Translations under genes and position numbers: made by a program
Notes under the pieces: model-generated
Database searches by the model: none
Told to the model about the DNA's origin: nothing
Seen by the model: only the letters and a program-made list of their open reading frames with translations
Shown: in pieces, positions 1 through 8,947 of the stretch
How the letters are laid out: each line of letters opens with the position of its first letter
How positions within the stretch are numbered: the stretch's first letter is position 1
DNA from: Chryseobacterium piperi
GTDB taxonomy: Bacteria; Bacteroidota; Bacteroidia; Flavobacteriales; Weeksellaceae
Direction: 5' to 3'
NCBI RefSeq assembly: GCF_002285635.2
Contig: NZ_CP023049.2
Coordinates: 3,720,001-3,784,000 of the forward strand
Length of the DNA stretch: 64,000 nucleotides

Positions 1-3000
1 CTTTACCAAGGAAAGTATTTACTCCGATAATTGGGTATTCTCCCGTATGCTTAAGCCATTCATAGTGCATGGACTCTTCCTGGATTTTTGAGCGTTGATA
101 CATGGTTTCCATCGCACCAAGAACACCACCTCTTTCTGTAATTCTGTCGAACTCTGCATAAACCGCTTCTTCAACAAGATCCGTTAATTCTTCTATGATA
201 AATGAGCCTTGAAGAGGATTTTCATTTTTCGCTAAACCTAATTCTTTATTAATAATCAACTGGATAGCCATCGCTCTTCTTACCGATTGCTCTGTAGGGG
301 TTGTGATAGCCTCATCATAAGCATTGGTATGAAGAGAATTACAGTTATCATAGATAGCGTATAACGCTTGCAATGTGGTCCTGATATCATTGAAATCAAT
401 TTCCTGGGCATGAAGAGAACGTCCCGAAGTCTGAATGTGATATTTTAGCATCTGACTTCTTTCATCGGCTCCATATTTTATTTTCATAGCTTTTGCCCAG
501 ATTCTTCTTGCTACACGTCCGATCACTGAATACTCAGGGTCGATACCATTGGAGAAGAAGAATGAAAGGTTAGGTGCGAAATCATTAATATCCATTCCAC
601 GACTTAAATAATATTCCACATAAGTGAAACCATTAGCCAATGTAAATGCTAACTGGGATACCGGATTGGCACCAGCTTCTGCAATATGATATCCTGAGAT
701 AGAAACCGAATAAAAGTTTCTTACTTTTTCCGTAATAAAATATTCCTGAACATCACCCATCAATCTTAGAGCAAATTCTGTCGAGAAGATACAAGTATTT
801 TGTGCTTGATCCTCTTTTAATATATCTGCCTGTACCGTACCACGTACTGTAGCGATCGTATGGGCTTTAATTTTTTCGTAGTCTTCTTTAGGAATTACTT
901 CATCTCCGGTGATTCCTAATAATTGTAGCCCTAACCCGTTATTTGAAGGGGGAAGTTCACCATTATATTTTGGTCGCTCTAATCCTTTATCGTCAAATTT
1001 TGCCTTTAGAACAGCTTCAACTTTAGCTTCTAGCTTGTGTTCTGCAATATATTTTTCAACGTTCTGATCAATAGCAGCATTCATAAAGAAAGCTAATAAC
1101 ATGGGAGCAGGTCCGTTAATGGTCATTGAAACCGAAGTCATTGCATTAATCAGATCAAATCCTGAGTATAGTTTTTTGGCATCGTCTAATGTAGCGATAG
1201 ATACGCCTGCATTTCCGATTTTACCATAGATATCCGGTGGTAAAGCAGGGTCCTGACCATATAAAGTTACTGAGTCAAATGCAGTAGATAGACGTTTTGC
1301 CGGCATTTCTGCAGAAACGTAATGGAATCTTCTGTTGGTTCTTTCCGGACCTCCTTCCCCGGCAAACATTCTTGTAGGGTCTTCACCAGTTCTTTTGAAT
1401 GGATAAATCCCCGCTGTATATGGGAAGTTTCCCGGAAGATTTTCCTGACCTTTCCACTGAATCAGATCTCCCCAATCATGATATTTTGGTAGAGCTATTT
1501 TGGGAATTTTCAGATGAGATAAAGATTCTGTTGAGGTTTCTACTTTGATTTCTTTTCCACGTACAAAATAGGAGAAGAATTCTTCATGGAAAGCCTTCTT
1601 AGTATCTTCCCAATTTTCAAGGAAGTCAATATTTTCCTGTTGAAGATCTTTTTCTGCTTTTTGATATTCAGCGTCTAAAGCTTCATTGGAAATAATATTT
1701 TTAACCCCTTGGATATGATACATTTTTCTGGCTAATTCTGCCTGTTTTTCAACAATGGCATCATAGTGTCTGTTATTTTCAACAATTTCAGAAAGGTACC
1801 GAACTCTTTTAGGTGGAATGATAGTGACTTCGTCTGTAATTTCCTGTTCAATAAAAGTTTTGAGGTCTAATTCTGAAAACTGATCATTTACTTTTGAAAT
1901 TAATCTGTTGTATAATTCTGTCGTTCCATGATCATTAAACTGAGAAGCTTTGGTAGCATATACCGGCATATCATCTAGCGGACTTTCCCACAAAAGGTGG
2001 TTTCTTTGGAACTGTTTTCTTACAGCCTGCAAAGCGTCTAAAGCACCTCGTTTATCAGATTTGTTAAGTGCTACCAGATCTGCATAATCCAACATGTCAA
2101 TTTTTTCTAACTGTGTAGATGCTCCATATTCAGGAGTCATCACATACATTGAAACATCAGCAAAGTCAGAAACCTCTGAGCCTGACTGTCCGATACCTGA
2201 AGTTTCTAAGATAATAACATCAGGGTGAGCCAGTTTTAAAACGTTTAAAGCTGAGTGAATGAATGGAGAAACAGAAACATTATTTTCTCTTGTTGCCATA
2301 GAGCGCATATAAACTCTTGGATCATTGATCGCATTCATACGGATTCTATCTCCCAATAGAGCACCTCCGGTTTTCTTTTTGGAAGGGTCAATTGAGATGA
2401 TGGCAATTTTTTTATCGGGATTTGATCTTAAAAAGCGTCTTACCAGTTCATCAGTTAAAGAAGATTTTCCGGCCCCACCGGTACCCGTAATTCCGATAAT
2501 AGGAATGATTAAATCTTTTGCTTTATCATCAATTGCTTTTACCAGTTCAGGCTTTTCATCTGAAAAGTTTTCAACAGCGGAAATAACTTTAGCAATGCTG
2601 GTTGAGTTTTCAAAGCTGATTGAATCTAAATCTTTAGCCGTAACATCTTTTCCTGTTGCGAAGTCTGATCTGTTAACCAGATCATCAATCATCCCTTGAA
2701 GACCAAGCTCACGTCCGTCGTCCGGAGAATAAATTCTATCGATCCCATAAGACATTAGGTCTTCAATTTCGTCAGGTAGAATAACACCGCCTCCGCCGCC
2801 AAAGATTTTAATCTGTGGGGAGTTTTTTTCTCTTAACAGGTCGTAGATATATTTGAAATATTCATTATGACCTCCCTGATAGGAGGTTAAAGCGATAGCA
2901 TTAGCATCTTCCTGAATAGCTGTATTAACAACTTCCTCTGCTGATTTATCGTGACCAAGGTGAATGACTTCGCATCCCGTTCCCTGAATAACACGACGCA

Positions 3001-3091
3001 TAATATTAATTGCCGCATCATGTCCGTCAAATAACGACGCTGCGGTTACAATTCTTACTTTGTTTTTAGGAGTATATTTTTGGGTTTCCAT
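1..3091 (-). CDS. icmF: Fused isobutyryl-CoA mutase IcmF (C-terminus cut by window edge)
   Basis: About 1030 residues are visible; the stop codon lies beyond the left edge. Domain order is B12-binding, then a MeaB-like G-protein chaperone, then the mutase barrel, which is the IcmF arrangement. Visible motifs are DGHDAA at residues 22-27 (the lower B12-ligand loop, His24), a Walker [10 protein letters not shown] near 204, NKSDK near 342 and [15 protein letters not shown] near 575, a stretch I associate with IcmF rather than ordinary methylmalonyl-CoA mutase. The family interconverts isobutyryl- and n-butyryl-CoA using adenosylcobalamin, with GTP hydrolysis for cofactor gating. The ATG at 3089-3091 follows a TAnnTTTG promoter box. 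Family length is roughly 1100 residues, so fewer than about 100 are missing. Exact acyl-CoA preference cannot be read from the sequence. Confidence 0.9.
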   Translation of the reverse strand, partial: METQKYTPKNKVRIVTAASLFDGHDAAINIMRRVIQGTGCEVIHLGHDKSAEEVVNTAIQEDANAIALTSYQGGHNEYFKYIYDLLREKNSPQIKIFGGGGGVILPDEIEDLMSYGIDRIYSPDDGRELGLQGMIDDLVNRSDFATGKDVTAKDLDSISFENSTSIAKVISAVENFSDEKPELVKAIDDKAKDLIIPIIGITGTGGAGKSSLTDELVRRFLRSNPDKKIAIISIDPSKKKTGGALLGDRIRMNAINDPRVYMRSMATRENNVSVSPFIHSALNVLKLAHPDVIILETSGIGQSGSEVSDFADVSMYVMTPEYGASTQLEKIDMLDYADLVALNKSDKRGALDALQAVRKQFQRNHLLWESPLDDMPVYATKASQFNDHGTTELYNRLISKVNDQFSELDLKTFIEQEITDEVTIIPPKRVRYLSEIVENNRHYDAIVEKQAELARKMYHIQGVKNIISNEALDAEYQKAEKDLQQENIDFLENWEDTKKAFHEEFFSYFVRGKEIKVETSTESLSHLKIPKIALPKYHDWGDLIQWKGQENLPGNFPYTAGIYPFKRTGEDPTRMFAGEGGPERTNRRFHYVSAEMPAKRLSTAFDSVTLYGQDPALPPDIYGKIGNAGVSIATLDDAKKLYSGFDLINAMTSVSMTINGPAPMLLAFFMNAAIDQNVEKYIAEHKLEAKVEAVLKAKFDDKGLERPKYNGELPPSNNGLGLQLLGITGDEVIPKEDYEKIKAHTIATVRGTVQADILKEDQAQNTCIFSTEFALRLMGDVQEYFITEKVRNFYSVSISGYHIAEAGANPVSQLAFTLANGFTYVEYYLSRGMDINDFAPNLSFFFSNGIDPEYSVIGRVARRIWAKAMKIKYGADERSQMLKYHIQTSGRSLHAQEIDFNDIRTTLQALYAIYDNCNSLHTNAYDEAITTPTEQSVRRAMAIQLIINKELGLAKNENPLQGSFIIEELTDLVEEAVYAEFDRITERGGVLGAMETMYQRSKIQEESMHYEWLKHTGEYPIIGVNTFLGK

Positions 3092-3118
3092 AAAAAATCT
3101 AGAAAATTTCTGAATTCT

Positions 3119-3126
3119 CAAATATA
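3119..3126 (-). promoter_or_regulatory. Promoter -7 box of icmF
   Basis: On the minus strand this reads TATATTTG, matching the Bacteroidota TAnnTTTG box, 27 bases before the icmF start codon. No clear -33 TTG was seen. Confidence 0.6.
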
Positions 3127-3251
3127 ACAATAAAATAAGAATCGGGTTTTTATGGTTAATTGATTTGTTTACAGTTATTTATTGTATTTTTTGTGCTTGT
3201 GTTTTCCCCATATGGAAGAAGGGGTAGATAAGAAGTAAAAAGTAATTTACT

Positions 3252-3259
3252 TACTTTTG
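3252..3259 (+). promoter_or_regulatory. Promoter -7 box of the small membrane protein gene
   Basis: TACTTTTG matches TAnnTTTG and ends 16 bases before the ATG at 3276, implying a very short leader. Confidence 0.5.
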
Positions 3260-3275
3260 CAGAATATTTTATAGT

Positions 3276-3608
3276 ATGCAAAAAGCTTTGGTTTATTTCG
3301 CTCTCGGGACTGTGGTTAGTTTTCTGATCAATTATTTTTTCTTAAGTAGCCAGAATATCGGTCTTGATCTCTATTATGCAATTGCTTTCGGGTTTGCCTG
3401 GGGATTAGCTTATTATCTGGATACCCCAAACTTTACACTGTCACAAAAACTCGGATTATCTTTTGCGGCAATGGGAGTACTGGTAGTAATTGGAACTCTT
3501 ATTTTTAATATACAGCTTGCGATCCCATCTATTCTTAAATTTTCAACTGTTTTTGTAGCCTATTATTTAATAGCAAGCTTTAGGGGAAGTAAATCTTTGC
3601 GGAATTAG
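3276..3608 (+). CDS. Small four-helix membrane protein of unknown function
   Basis: 110 residues, almost entirely hydrophobic, with about four membrane segments (around residues 5-23, 30-48, 60-80 and 84-102) and a short basic tail (RGSKSLRN). No catalytic motif was recognised. It has its own promoter box just upstream and converges with the DUF3667 gene, sharing the last 4 bases. The coding call rests on a clean frame, a good start and the promoter. It could be a small integral membrane protein conserved only among close relatives. Confidence 0.7.
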   Translation: MQKALVYFALGTVVSFLINYFFLSSQNIGLDLYYAIAFGFAWGLAYYLDTPNFTLSQKLGLSFAAMGVLVVIGTLIFNIQLAIPSILKFSTVFVAYYLIASFRGSKSLRN

Positions 3609-4693
3609 TGCATGGTTACAAAACTGATATAAGTCAATATCATAAGCATAAAAAGTAATCCGATACAATTGATTATAAATAAAAGAGAGCCTTTTAAAAT
3701 GCTTGCTCTTTTGCTATTTTCATAAACCCTGTGGTGTGCAATAAAGAAATAAGCGCAAGTATAAAAGAATAGTGCGGTGTAACAAAGTCCGAAAATAACT
3801 TTAATAATAGTATAACTTGGAACCACTGCTATAAGATGATTGGCAAGAATAAAAATTAAAGTACTCGATAAGAGAAAGGAGAAGTAATGGAGTGTAAATA
3901 TTCCATGGTCAAAATACCACCACTTTTTCTTATTGTGAAAAATCCAGAGAAAAAAAGCAAATACAGGTAGGTAAATAAAAAGAGCTTTCGGAAATGAATG
4001 GATAAATGTATCTACGAAACGGGCTATAATTTCCTTTCTCTTGAGACCTCTGTCCTGCAAATGAAAAATCTTTTTTGCAAAAGGTCTTACAGAGGTGTAG
4101 GTTCGGCCTCCTTTGATACTTAAAGAATCGTATTCTTTCATTGAAGTCGCTCCCAATATTGCAAACTGATCTTTTTGAGAACTCAGGATTTCTTTTTTAT
4201 CAATTACATCTTCAAGGTTTTTTAATTTCGAGATACCTTTATTGATGATACTATCATTTTTAGTATTGCTCTCTACAATGATTCCACTTTTTACACTGTC
4301 AATTATTTTTGCTGCCAGGTCTTTATTATCTTTTTGTATTGAATGTTTTTCTATGGCTTCATCATCTGTATCCTCAGATTGTGAGAAAAGGGTAGGGACG
4401 AAGAATGTTATAAAGCTGATAAATATGTACAATTTTACCGGAGCAACATAGAATTGTCTTTTTCCTGATAAGTATTCTTTGGTTAGTTTTCCCGGTTGGA
4501 AAAGTAAATATTTTATGGTCTTCCAGAATTGTCCGTCATAATGGGTAAAGTCTTCAATAAAATGAGTGAAAAGATAATAGAAGGGCTGTCGTGGCTGGAT
4601 ATTTTCCTGTCCGCAATGTGGGCAGAATCTTTCCTCTACTATATGTCCGCAGTTAAGGCAGTTTTTTTCTTCTCTTATTTTTCCGTGGCTCAT
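3605..4693 (-). CDS. DUF3667 membrane protein with N-terminal zinc ribbon
   Basis: 362 residues. The N-terminus has two CxxC pairs (CLNCG at 14-18, CPHCG near 29-33) that should bind one zinc. The following stretch with FTHYDGQFWKT and LLFQPGKLTKEYLSGKR is the hallmark of DUF3667, common in Bacteroidota. A hydrophobic segment lies near 85-105 and several more fill the C-terminal third, with a charged, probably extracytoplasmic, loop between (residues ~110-215). The molecular function of the family is unknown to me. The ATG is 21 bases downstream of a TATATTTG box. The 3' end overlaps the convergent small membrane protein gene by 4 bases. Confidence 0.85.
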   Translation of the reverse strand: MSHGKIREEKNCLNCGHIVEERFCPHCGQENIQPRQPFYYLFTHFIEDFTHYDGQFWKTIKYLLFQPGKLTKEYLSGKRQFYVAPVKLYIFISFITFFVPTLFSQSEDTDDEAIEKHSIQKDNKDLAAKIIDSVKSGIIVESNTKNDSIINKGISKLKNLEDVIDKKEILSSQKDQFAILGATSMKEYDSLSIKGGRTYTSVRPFAKKIFHLQDRGLKRKEIIARFVDTFIHSFPKALFIYLPVFAFFLWIFHNKKKWWYFDHGIFTLHYFSFLLSSTLIFILANHLIAVVPSYTIIKVIFGLCYTALFFYTCAYFFIAHHRVYENSKRASILKGSLLFIINCIGLLFMLMILTYISFVTMH

Positions 4694-4713
4694 GGTTTTT
4701 AAGGCTTTATGAG

Positions 4714-4721
4714 CAAATATA
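4714..4721 (-). promoter_or_regulatory. Promoter -7 box of the DUF3667 gene
   Basis: Reads TATATTTG on the minus strand, 20 bases before the start codon at 4693. Confidence 0.55.
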
Positions 4722-4839
4722 ATTATTTAGAGAAAGAAAAATAATTTTTTAGTTAAAATTCCTAAAAAATAAAATTTTATACAAATAAGGAAATCGTTAA
4801 TTGCTAAGTAAATGTGGGAATTGTTGTGTAAAAGTTAAT

Positions 4840-4873
4840 AAAGTAAGAGTTTAGTATCTAAACTCTTTACTTT
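4840..4873. other. Unexplained hairpin in the 400-base divergent gap
   Basis: The gap 4694-5093 between the DUF3667 gene and rplM is AT-rich. It contains the two divergent promoters and this stem: arms of about 15 bases (AAAGTAAGAGTTTAG paired with CTAAACTCTTTACTTT) around a 3-base loop, with one bulge. Neither flanking gene ends here, so it is not an obvious terminator. I see nothing else in the gap. Confidence 0.45.
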
Positions 4874-5040
4874 ATCACTTGTGTTTTTAGAATCTTCTAA
4901 AACTTTTTTTTCATCGTATTTGATTTTGCAATATTTGTGCCAAGATAATTTTCCATAGATGAAATCTGTCGAATCGTTTAACCAAAACGTCTAATGGATA
5001 CATTAAATCAAATATGTTTTTCCATTACAAATTTTATTTG

Positions 5041-5048
5041 TATCTTTG
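5041..5048 (+). promoter_or_regulatory. Promoter -7 box of the rplM-rpsI-rpsB operon
   Basis: TATCTTTG, the commonest form of the Bacteroidota box in this window, is followed by a leader of about 40 bases before the rplM start. A leader of this length could carry autoregulation by a ribosomal protein, but no defined structure was recognised. Confidence 0.7.
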
Positions 5049-5093
5049 CACACCCTTAGAGGGAAAATTATGTTTAATCTTTAACTAAAACGT

Positions 5094-5549
5094 GTGAATA
5101 CATTAAGTTACAAAACTGTTTCAGCGAACAAAGCTACTGCTAATAAAGAATGGGTTGTGGTAGACGCTGAAGGACAACCGTTGGGAAGACTAGCTTCTCA
5201 GGTTGCAAAGATTTTGAGAGGTAAGCACAAAACAAACTTTACACCCCACGTAGATTGTGGTGATAACGTTATTGTTTTGAATGCTGGGAAAATTACACTT
5301 TCCGGAAACAAGTGGGCTGATAAGACTTATATCTGGCATACAGGATATCCTGGAGGTCAAAAGTCTATGACTGCGGCTGAACTTCAAAAGAAAGATTCTT
5401 TAAAAGTATTAGAAAAATCTGTAAAAGGTATGTTACCTAAAAACAGATTAGGATCTGCTTTATTGAAGAACCTTTATTTATATGAAGGAACTGAGCACAA
5501 ACATGAAGCTCAACAGCCTAAAACAATTAATATTAACGAATTTAAATAA
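5094..5549 (+). CDS. rplM: Ribosomal protein L13
   Basis: 151 residues with typical L13 stretches: [16 protein letters not shown] near 20-35, [31 protein letters not shown] and [10 protein letters not shown]. It is a large-subunit assembly protein. The start is GTG: the in-frame codons just before it include no better start, and the previous GTG is followed directly by TGA. It is the first gene of the operon, with rpsI 8 bases downstream. Confidence 0.97.
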   Translation: MNTLSYKTVSANKATANKEWVVVDAEGQPLGRLASQVAKILRGKHKTNFTPHVDCGDNVIVLNAGKITLSGNKWADKTYIWHTGYPGGQKSMTAAELQKKDSLKVLEKSVKGMLPKNRLGSALLKNLYLYEGTEHKHEAQQPKTININEFK

Positions 5550-5557
5550 TTATTAAT

Positions 5558-5944
5558 ATGTCTATAGTTCATAAAATCGGAAGAAGAAAGACTTCTGTAG
5601 CAAGAGTTTATGTAAGACCAGGTGCTGGTAATATTACAGTAAACGGTAAAGATGCTAAAGAATATTTCTCTACAGACGTAATGGTTTATAAATTAAACCA
5701 ACCGTTCATCCTTTCTGAAACTGTTGGTCAGTATGACGTTACCGTAAATGTTTTCGGTGGTGGAAATACAGGTCAGGCAGAAGCTATCAGATTAGGTATT
5801 TCAAGAGCGTTATGTGAAATCAATGCTGAATTCAGATTAGCTTTAAAGCCTGCTGGTTTACTTACAAGAGATGCAAGAATGGTGGAAAGAAAGAAGCCAG
5901 GTCAGAAAAAAGCAAGAAAGAGATTCCAATTCTCAAAACGTTAA
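5558..5944 (+). CDS. rpsI: Ribosomal protein S9
   Basis: 128 residues, full length. The start [19 protein letters not shown], the [19 protein letters not shown] stretch and the basic tail ending in [11 protein letters not shown] are classic S9; the tail reaches the P-site tRNA in the small subunit. It follows rplM by 8 bases, the usual rplM-rpsI pair. A 188-base gap with a repeat-like element separates it from rpsB. Confidence 0.97.
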   Translation: MSIVHKIGRRKTSVARVYVRPGAGNITVNGKDAKEYFSTDVMVYKLNQPFILSETVGQYDVTVNVFGGGNTGQAEAIRLGISRALCEINAEFRLALKPAGLLTRDARMVERKKPGQKKARKRFQFSKR

Positions 5945-5946
5945 TT

Positions 5947-6030
5947 TCGAGATTCAAGATATCAGACACAAGATTCAGGATTTTTTTCAGTCTTCAATCT
6001 CGGCTCTTGGTTCTTGGCTCTATTATCTAA
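5947..6030. repeat. Imperfect palindrome of iterated short units between rpsI and rpsB
   Basis: The left half repeats variants of AGATTCAAGA (GAGATTCAAGATATC, then ACACAAGATTCAGG). The right half repeats variants of GGCTCTTGG (CGGCTCTTGGTTCTTGGCTC), which is roughly the reverse complement of such units. The composition and iteration differ from the neighbouring ribosomal genes. It has no coding potential that I trust. The same style of element occurs at 37772-37868 and 58193-58228. Confidence 0.5.
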
Positions 6031-6132
6031 ACAAAAAATTGCCCGTTACGTTTAGCATCCAAACGCTTCTCCCATCTAAAGAAGTTGTTGATTGTTTAAA
6101 AGACGGAAAGTAAACTAACAAAAACAGAAAAC

Positions 6133-6894
6133 ATGGCAAAAGCAAATGTAAAAGACCTTTTAGAGGCTGGTGTACACTTCGGTCACATGACTAGAAAGTG
6201 GAATCCAAATATGGCTCCATACATTTTTATGGAGAAAAATGGTATTCACATTGTAGACTTACATAAAACAGCAGTGAAGTTAGATGAAGCGTGCAGCGCT
6301 TTAGAAAAACTTACTTCTGCAGGTAAAAAAGTTCTTTTTGTAGCTACTAAAAAGCAAGCAAAAGAAGTTGTTGCTAAGCACGCTTCAGAACTTAATATGC
6401 CTTATATTACAGAAAGATGGCCTGGTGGTATGTTAACAAACTTTGTTACAATCAGAAAGGCTGTTAAGAAAATGAACTCTATCGATAAAATGAAAAAAGA
6501 TGGAACGTTCGAAACTTTATCTAAAAAAGAAAGACTTCAGGTAGACAGACAAAGAGCTAACCTAGAGAAGAACTTAGGTTCTATCGCTGACATGGTTCGT
6601 CTTCCTTCTGCAATATTTGTTGTTGATATCTTAAGAGAGCACATCGCTGTAACTGAAGCTAAAAAATTAGGTATTCCAGTTTTCGGTATCGTTGATACCA
6701 ACTCTGACCCAAGAAAAGTAGATTTCGTTATTCCAGGAAATGATGATGCTTCTAAGTCTATCGATATGATTTTGAATGTTGTTTCTGATTCTATCAGAGA
6801 GGGTCAATCTCAAAGAAAAGCTGACAAAGAAAAATCTAAAGAAGAAGGAGAAAAAGTATCTGCTGATACAGATGCTGATTTTGATGCTGAATAA
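6133..6894 (+). CDS. rpsB: Ribosomal protein S2
   Basis: 253 residues with the S2 hallmarks GVHFGHMTRKWNPNM near 12-26, the ERWPGGMLTNF stretch near 95, and IPVFGIVDTNSDP near 180. The C-terminal 30 residues are acidic and lysine-rich, an extension common in Bacteroidota. It is a small-subunit protein that helps recruit S1 and mRNA. It is followed by a strong terminator rather than tsf, which normally comes next; tsf is found inverted at about 20.4-21.2 kb. Confidence 0.97.
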   Translation: MAKANVKDLLEAGVHFGHMTRKWNPNMAPYIFMEKNGIHIVDLHKTAVKLDEACSALEKLTSAGKKVLFVATKKQAKEVVAKHASELNMPYITERWPGGMLTNFVTIRKAVKKMNSIDKMKKDGTFETLSKKERLQVDRQRANLEKNLGSIADMVRLPSAIFVVDILREHIAVTEAKKLGIPVFGIVDTNSDPRKVDFVIPGNDDASKSIDMILNVVSDSIREGQSQRKADKEKSKEEGEKVSADTDADFDAE

Positions 6895-6920
6895 TTAAAG
6901 GTTTATCTTTAAAATATTTT

Positions 6921-6955
6921 AAAAGCAGTGGAATTTTATTCCGCTGCTTTTTTTG
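6921..6955 (+). terminator. Intrinsic terminator after rpsB
   Basis: A stem of about 14 pairs (AAAAGCAGTGGAAT with ATTCCGCTGCTTTT, one wobble) around a 3-base loop, followed by a T run, 27 bases after the rpsB stop. Confidence 0.85.
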
Positions 6956-7021
6956 TCTATTATTTATTAGCTAATTATTGATGATTGTATTTTGATATAT
7001 TTCAATAATAGTAGAGGACAT

Positions 7022-7058
7022 AAAAAAACTGCTAGAATAAAATTCTAGCAGTTTTTTT
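7022..7058 (-). terminator. Terminator of the small lipoprotein gene
   Basis: A perfect stem ACTGCTAGAAT/ATTCTAGCAGT with a 3-base loop, flanked by A7 and T7, so it can work in both directions. It lies just past the stop of the minus-strand gene at 7062. Confidence 0.85.
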
Positions 7059-7061
7059 ATT

Positions 7062-7505
7062 TTAGTTTGATAAACTTATGGTATAAGAATCAGAGATGAA
7101 TTTAGTAGATTGGTAAACCGATCTGCAAAGGACACCGGATAGTCTGTAATTCTGGTTTTTCGGAAGCATGGTATACCCCATTTTACCGGCAGCAATAGGT
7201 ATTTTCTTATAAAAATTATTACCGCTTATAGTAAGGACCATATTACAAGGTGATTTATTCTCCACTGTAAAAGAGGTTCTGTTGTCATCAGAGGAGCCAT
7301 TTAAAAGGCTATTAAGCACTTCAGTGGTGTCTGGCTTGTAAGTTTTTACAAGCTCACTGTATTCTCTTTCTATATTAGCCGTAGAAGGAGTGTTATTTGT
7401 CGTATTAGGGAATCTGTTCCTTACAGGATAATTATTATAATTGACACTGCAGCTAACCAGAGATAAAGCCAGAATACCGCAGGACAAAGCCAATTTATTT
7501 TTCAT
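7062..7505 (-). CDS. Lipoprotein of a four-member paralogous family (short form)
   Basis: 147 residues. A signal peptide with lipobox LVSC puts the acylated cysteine at residue 19. The C-terminal domain (about 80-147) matches three other proteins in this window: N-K-S-x-C-N, a YKKIPIA strand and a V-L-C-x-S-V-Y motif. The two conserved cysteines could form a disulfide. This member is the shortest and lacks the N-terminal HP-[ED]-DP repeats of its relatives. It may belong to the family annotated DUF6759 in Chryseobacterium, from memory only. It is the last gene of a trmB-led unit and has a terminator just after the stop. Function unknown. Confidence 0.75.
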   Translation of the reverse strand: MKNKLALSCGILALSLVSCSVNYNNYPVRNRFPNTTNNTPSTANIEREYSELVKTYKPDTTEVLNSLLNGSSDDNRTSFTVENKSPCNMVLTISGNNFYKKIPIAAGKMGYTMLPKNQNYRLSGVLCRSVYQSTKFISDSYTISLSN

Positions 7506-7545
7506 AGATAATTTTTGATCAGTAAATTTAAGATTTACTTTTAAT

Positions 7546-8163
7546 TTATTTGCTTTGAGTCCCTATCTGTTCAGGATTGCTGATACTCAAAATAATATTT
7601 TTTTTAATGTCTTTCTTGGTCTGGTATTTCACATCACAGACATTGCTTTCAATAGTATAGCTTCCTTTTTTTATCACAATAAAGTTTTCATCGTGTGCAG
7701 GAACTGCCATATTATAGAATTTTTCGCCCTGAATTTTTAAAATCAGATTACAGTCAGAATCATTTTTGAATAGGAAGATAGCTTCTTTGCGGGTAATGTC
7801 TTCATCAAACATGGAGTTCAAAAGTTTTGCTGTCTTTTCATTATGATCCTTAGAATCTTTAGACATCAAGCGTTTAAATTCTTCAATCTCATTGGGTCTT
7901 TTAGTGGGGATTTCAGCAATTACCGGTCTTGACTCCATGGGTTTCGCATCTTTTTTACCAAGTGTCCACTGCTGGTTCTTTAATGCGATTAATTTAGATT
8001 TTAAAAGGTTTCTTTTAGGATCTTCGGGATGTGTTTTTTCTAAATACTCTTCAATTTCTTTAATATTTGTGCTTTTTAAAATGTGTTTTCTGTTTTTTTG
8101 AGCGGTAGCTAAACAGGGGGTTAAGAAAGTGAAGAATAAAATAGTGAGAAATTTTTTTTTCAT
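7546..8163 (-). CDS. Exported protein, paralogous family member 2
   Basis: 205 residues with an N-terminal signal peptide ending near TAQKN. Residues ~28-55 carry STNIKEIEEYLEKTHPEDPKR, a motif shared with the 8948-9724 protein. The C-terminal domain (~125-195) has N-D-S-D-C-N, then FYNMAVPAHDENF and V-C-D-V-K-Y. No enzyme motif was seen. The conserved cysteines and beta-rich pattern suggest a small extracytoplasmic domain. It lies 18 bases downstream of trmB and 40 bases upstream of the 7062-7505 gene, so the three are probably co-transcribed. Function unknown. Confidence 0.75.
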   Translation of the reverse strand: MKKKFLTILFFTFLTPCLATAQKNRKHILKSTNIKEIEEYLEKTHPEDPKRNLLKSKLIALKNQQWTLGKKDAKPMESRPVIAEIPTKRPNEIEEFKRLMSKDSKDHNEKTAKLLNSMFDEDITRKEAIFLFKNDSDCNLILKIQGEKFYNMAVPAHDENFIVIKKGSYTIESNVCDVKYQTKKDIKKNIILSISNPEQIGTQSK

Positions 8164-8181
8164 CAGGATTTTATTTTAAGG

Positions 8182-8859
8182 TCAACTTATTCGGAACTTA
8201 ATATAAGTTATGGTTTTCCCTTTTGCAGAGAAAAGTTCTTCATAATAGGTTTTTATGTCTCTTAAATGTTCAGTGTTCGGATCATATTCCGGGGCACCGT
8301 AGATATCATGGTGTGCTGTAATGATTTCATAGCCAGCTCCTTGAAGGAAGCCTAAAGTATATCCATGTAAAAATTCAGAATCTGTTTTTAAATGGATAAT
8401 TCCGCCGGGCTTTAAGAATTTCTTATATCGATCTAAGAAATCAGGATGCGTAAGTCTATGTTTTGTACGGCGGTATTTAATCTGTGGATCAGGGAAGGTG
8501 ATCCATATTTCATCTACCTCATTTTCTGCAAAAAAATTATCAACAAGCTCTATCTGTGATCTTAGAAATGCAACATTAGACATGTTACTTTCAACGGCTT
8601 CTTTTGCTCCAAACCAAAATCTGGCTCCTTTGATATCAATTCCAATGAAGTTTTTTTCAGGGAAAGCTTTTGCCAGTCCTACAGAGTATTCTCCTTTTCC
8701 GCAACCTAATTCAAGAACAATGGGATTGTCATTTTTGAAAAATTCCGTTCTCCACTTTCCTTTAAGATTGAATCCGGTTAAGGCTTCTTCTCTTGTTGGT
8801 TGAATAACATTAGGTAATGTTTTGTTTTCTTCGAATCTTGCTATTTTATTTTTGCCCAT
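8182..8859 (-). CDS. trmB: tRNA (guanine-46-N7)-methyltransferase
   Basis: 225 residues. The SAM-binding loop LELGCGKGEYS is at 49-59 and FIGIDIKGARFW follows. ITFPDPQIKYRRTKHRLTHP at ~120-138 is the TrmB signature, including the catalytic DP and arginines. It makes m7G46 in the tRNA variable loop. The ATG is 20 bases after a TATTTTTG promoter box. It heads a unit with two unrelated exported-protein genes downstream. Confidence 0.95.
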   Translation of the reverse strand: MGKNKIARFEENKTLPNVIQPTREEALTGFNLKGKWRTEFFKNDNPIVLELGCGKGEYSVGLAKAFPEKNFIGIDIKGARFWFGAKEAVESNMSNVAFLRSQIELVDNFFAENEVDEIWITFPDPQIKYRRTKHRLTHPDFLDRYKKFLKPGGIIHLKTDSEFLHGYTLGFLQGAGYEIITAHHDIYGAPEYDPNTEHLRDIKTYYEELFSAKGKTITYIKFRIS

Positions 8860-8879
8860 GAGTATAAATGAAAATCGGG

Positions 8880-8887
8880 CAAAAATA
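8880..8887 (-). promoter_or_regulatory. Promoter -7 box of trmB
   Basis: TATTTTTG on the minus strand, 20 bases before the trmB ATG. Confidence 0.6.
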
Positions 8888-8947
8888 ATGAATTTAATAT
8901 AGAATACCTTGTTTTTGAATAGAAAAGGCTATACTCTGTTTGTATAT

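Noticed and set aside
2325..2699. Open frame on the plus strand inside icmF
   Set aside because: It is the antisense shadow of the GTPase domain of icmF, which has full motif support on the minus strand.
3092..3275. Cobalamin riboswitch ahead of icmF
   Set aside because: The promoter box is only 27 bases before the start, so there is no room for an aptamer in the leader.
5871..6113. Open frame spanning the end of rpsI and the following gap
   Set aside because: Its first third is rpsI in another frame and the rest is the iterated repeat; no start context or recognisable product.
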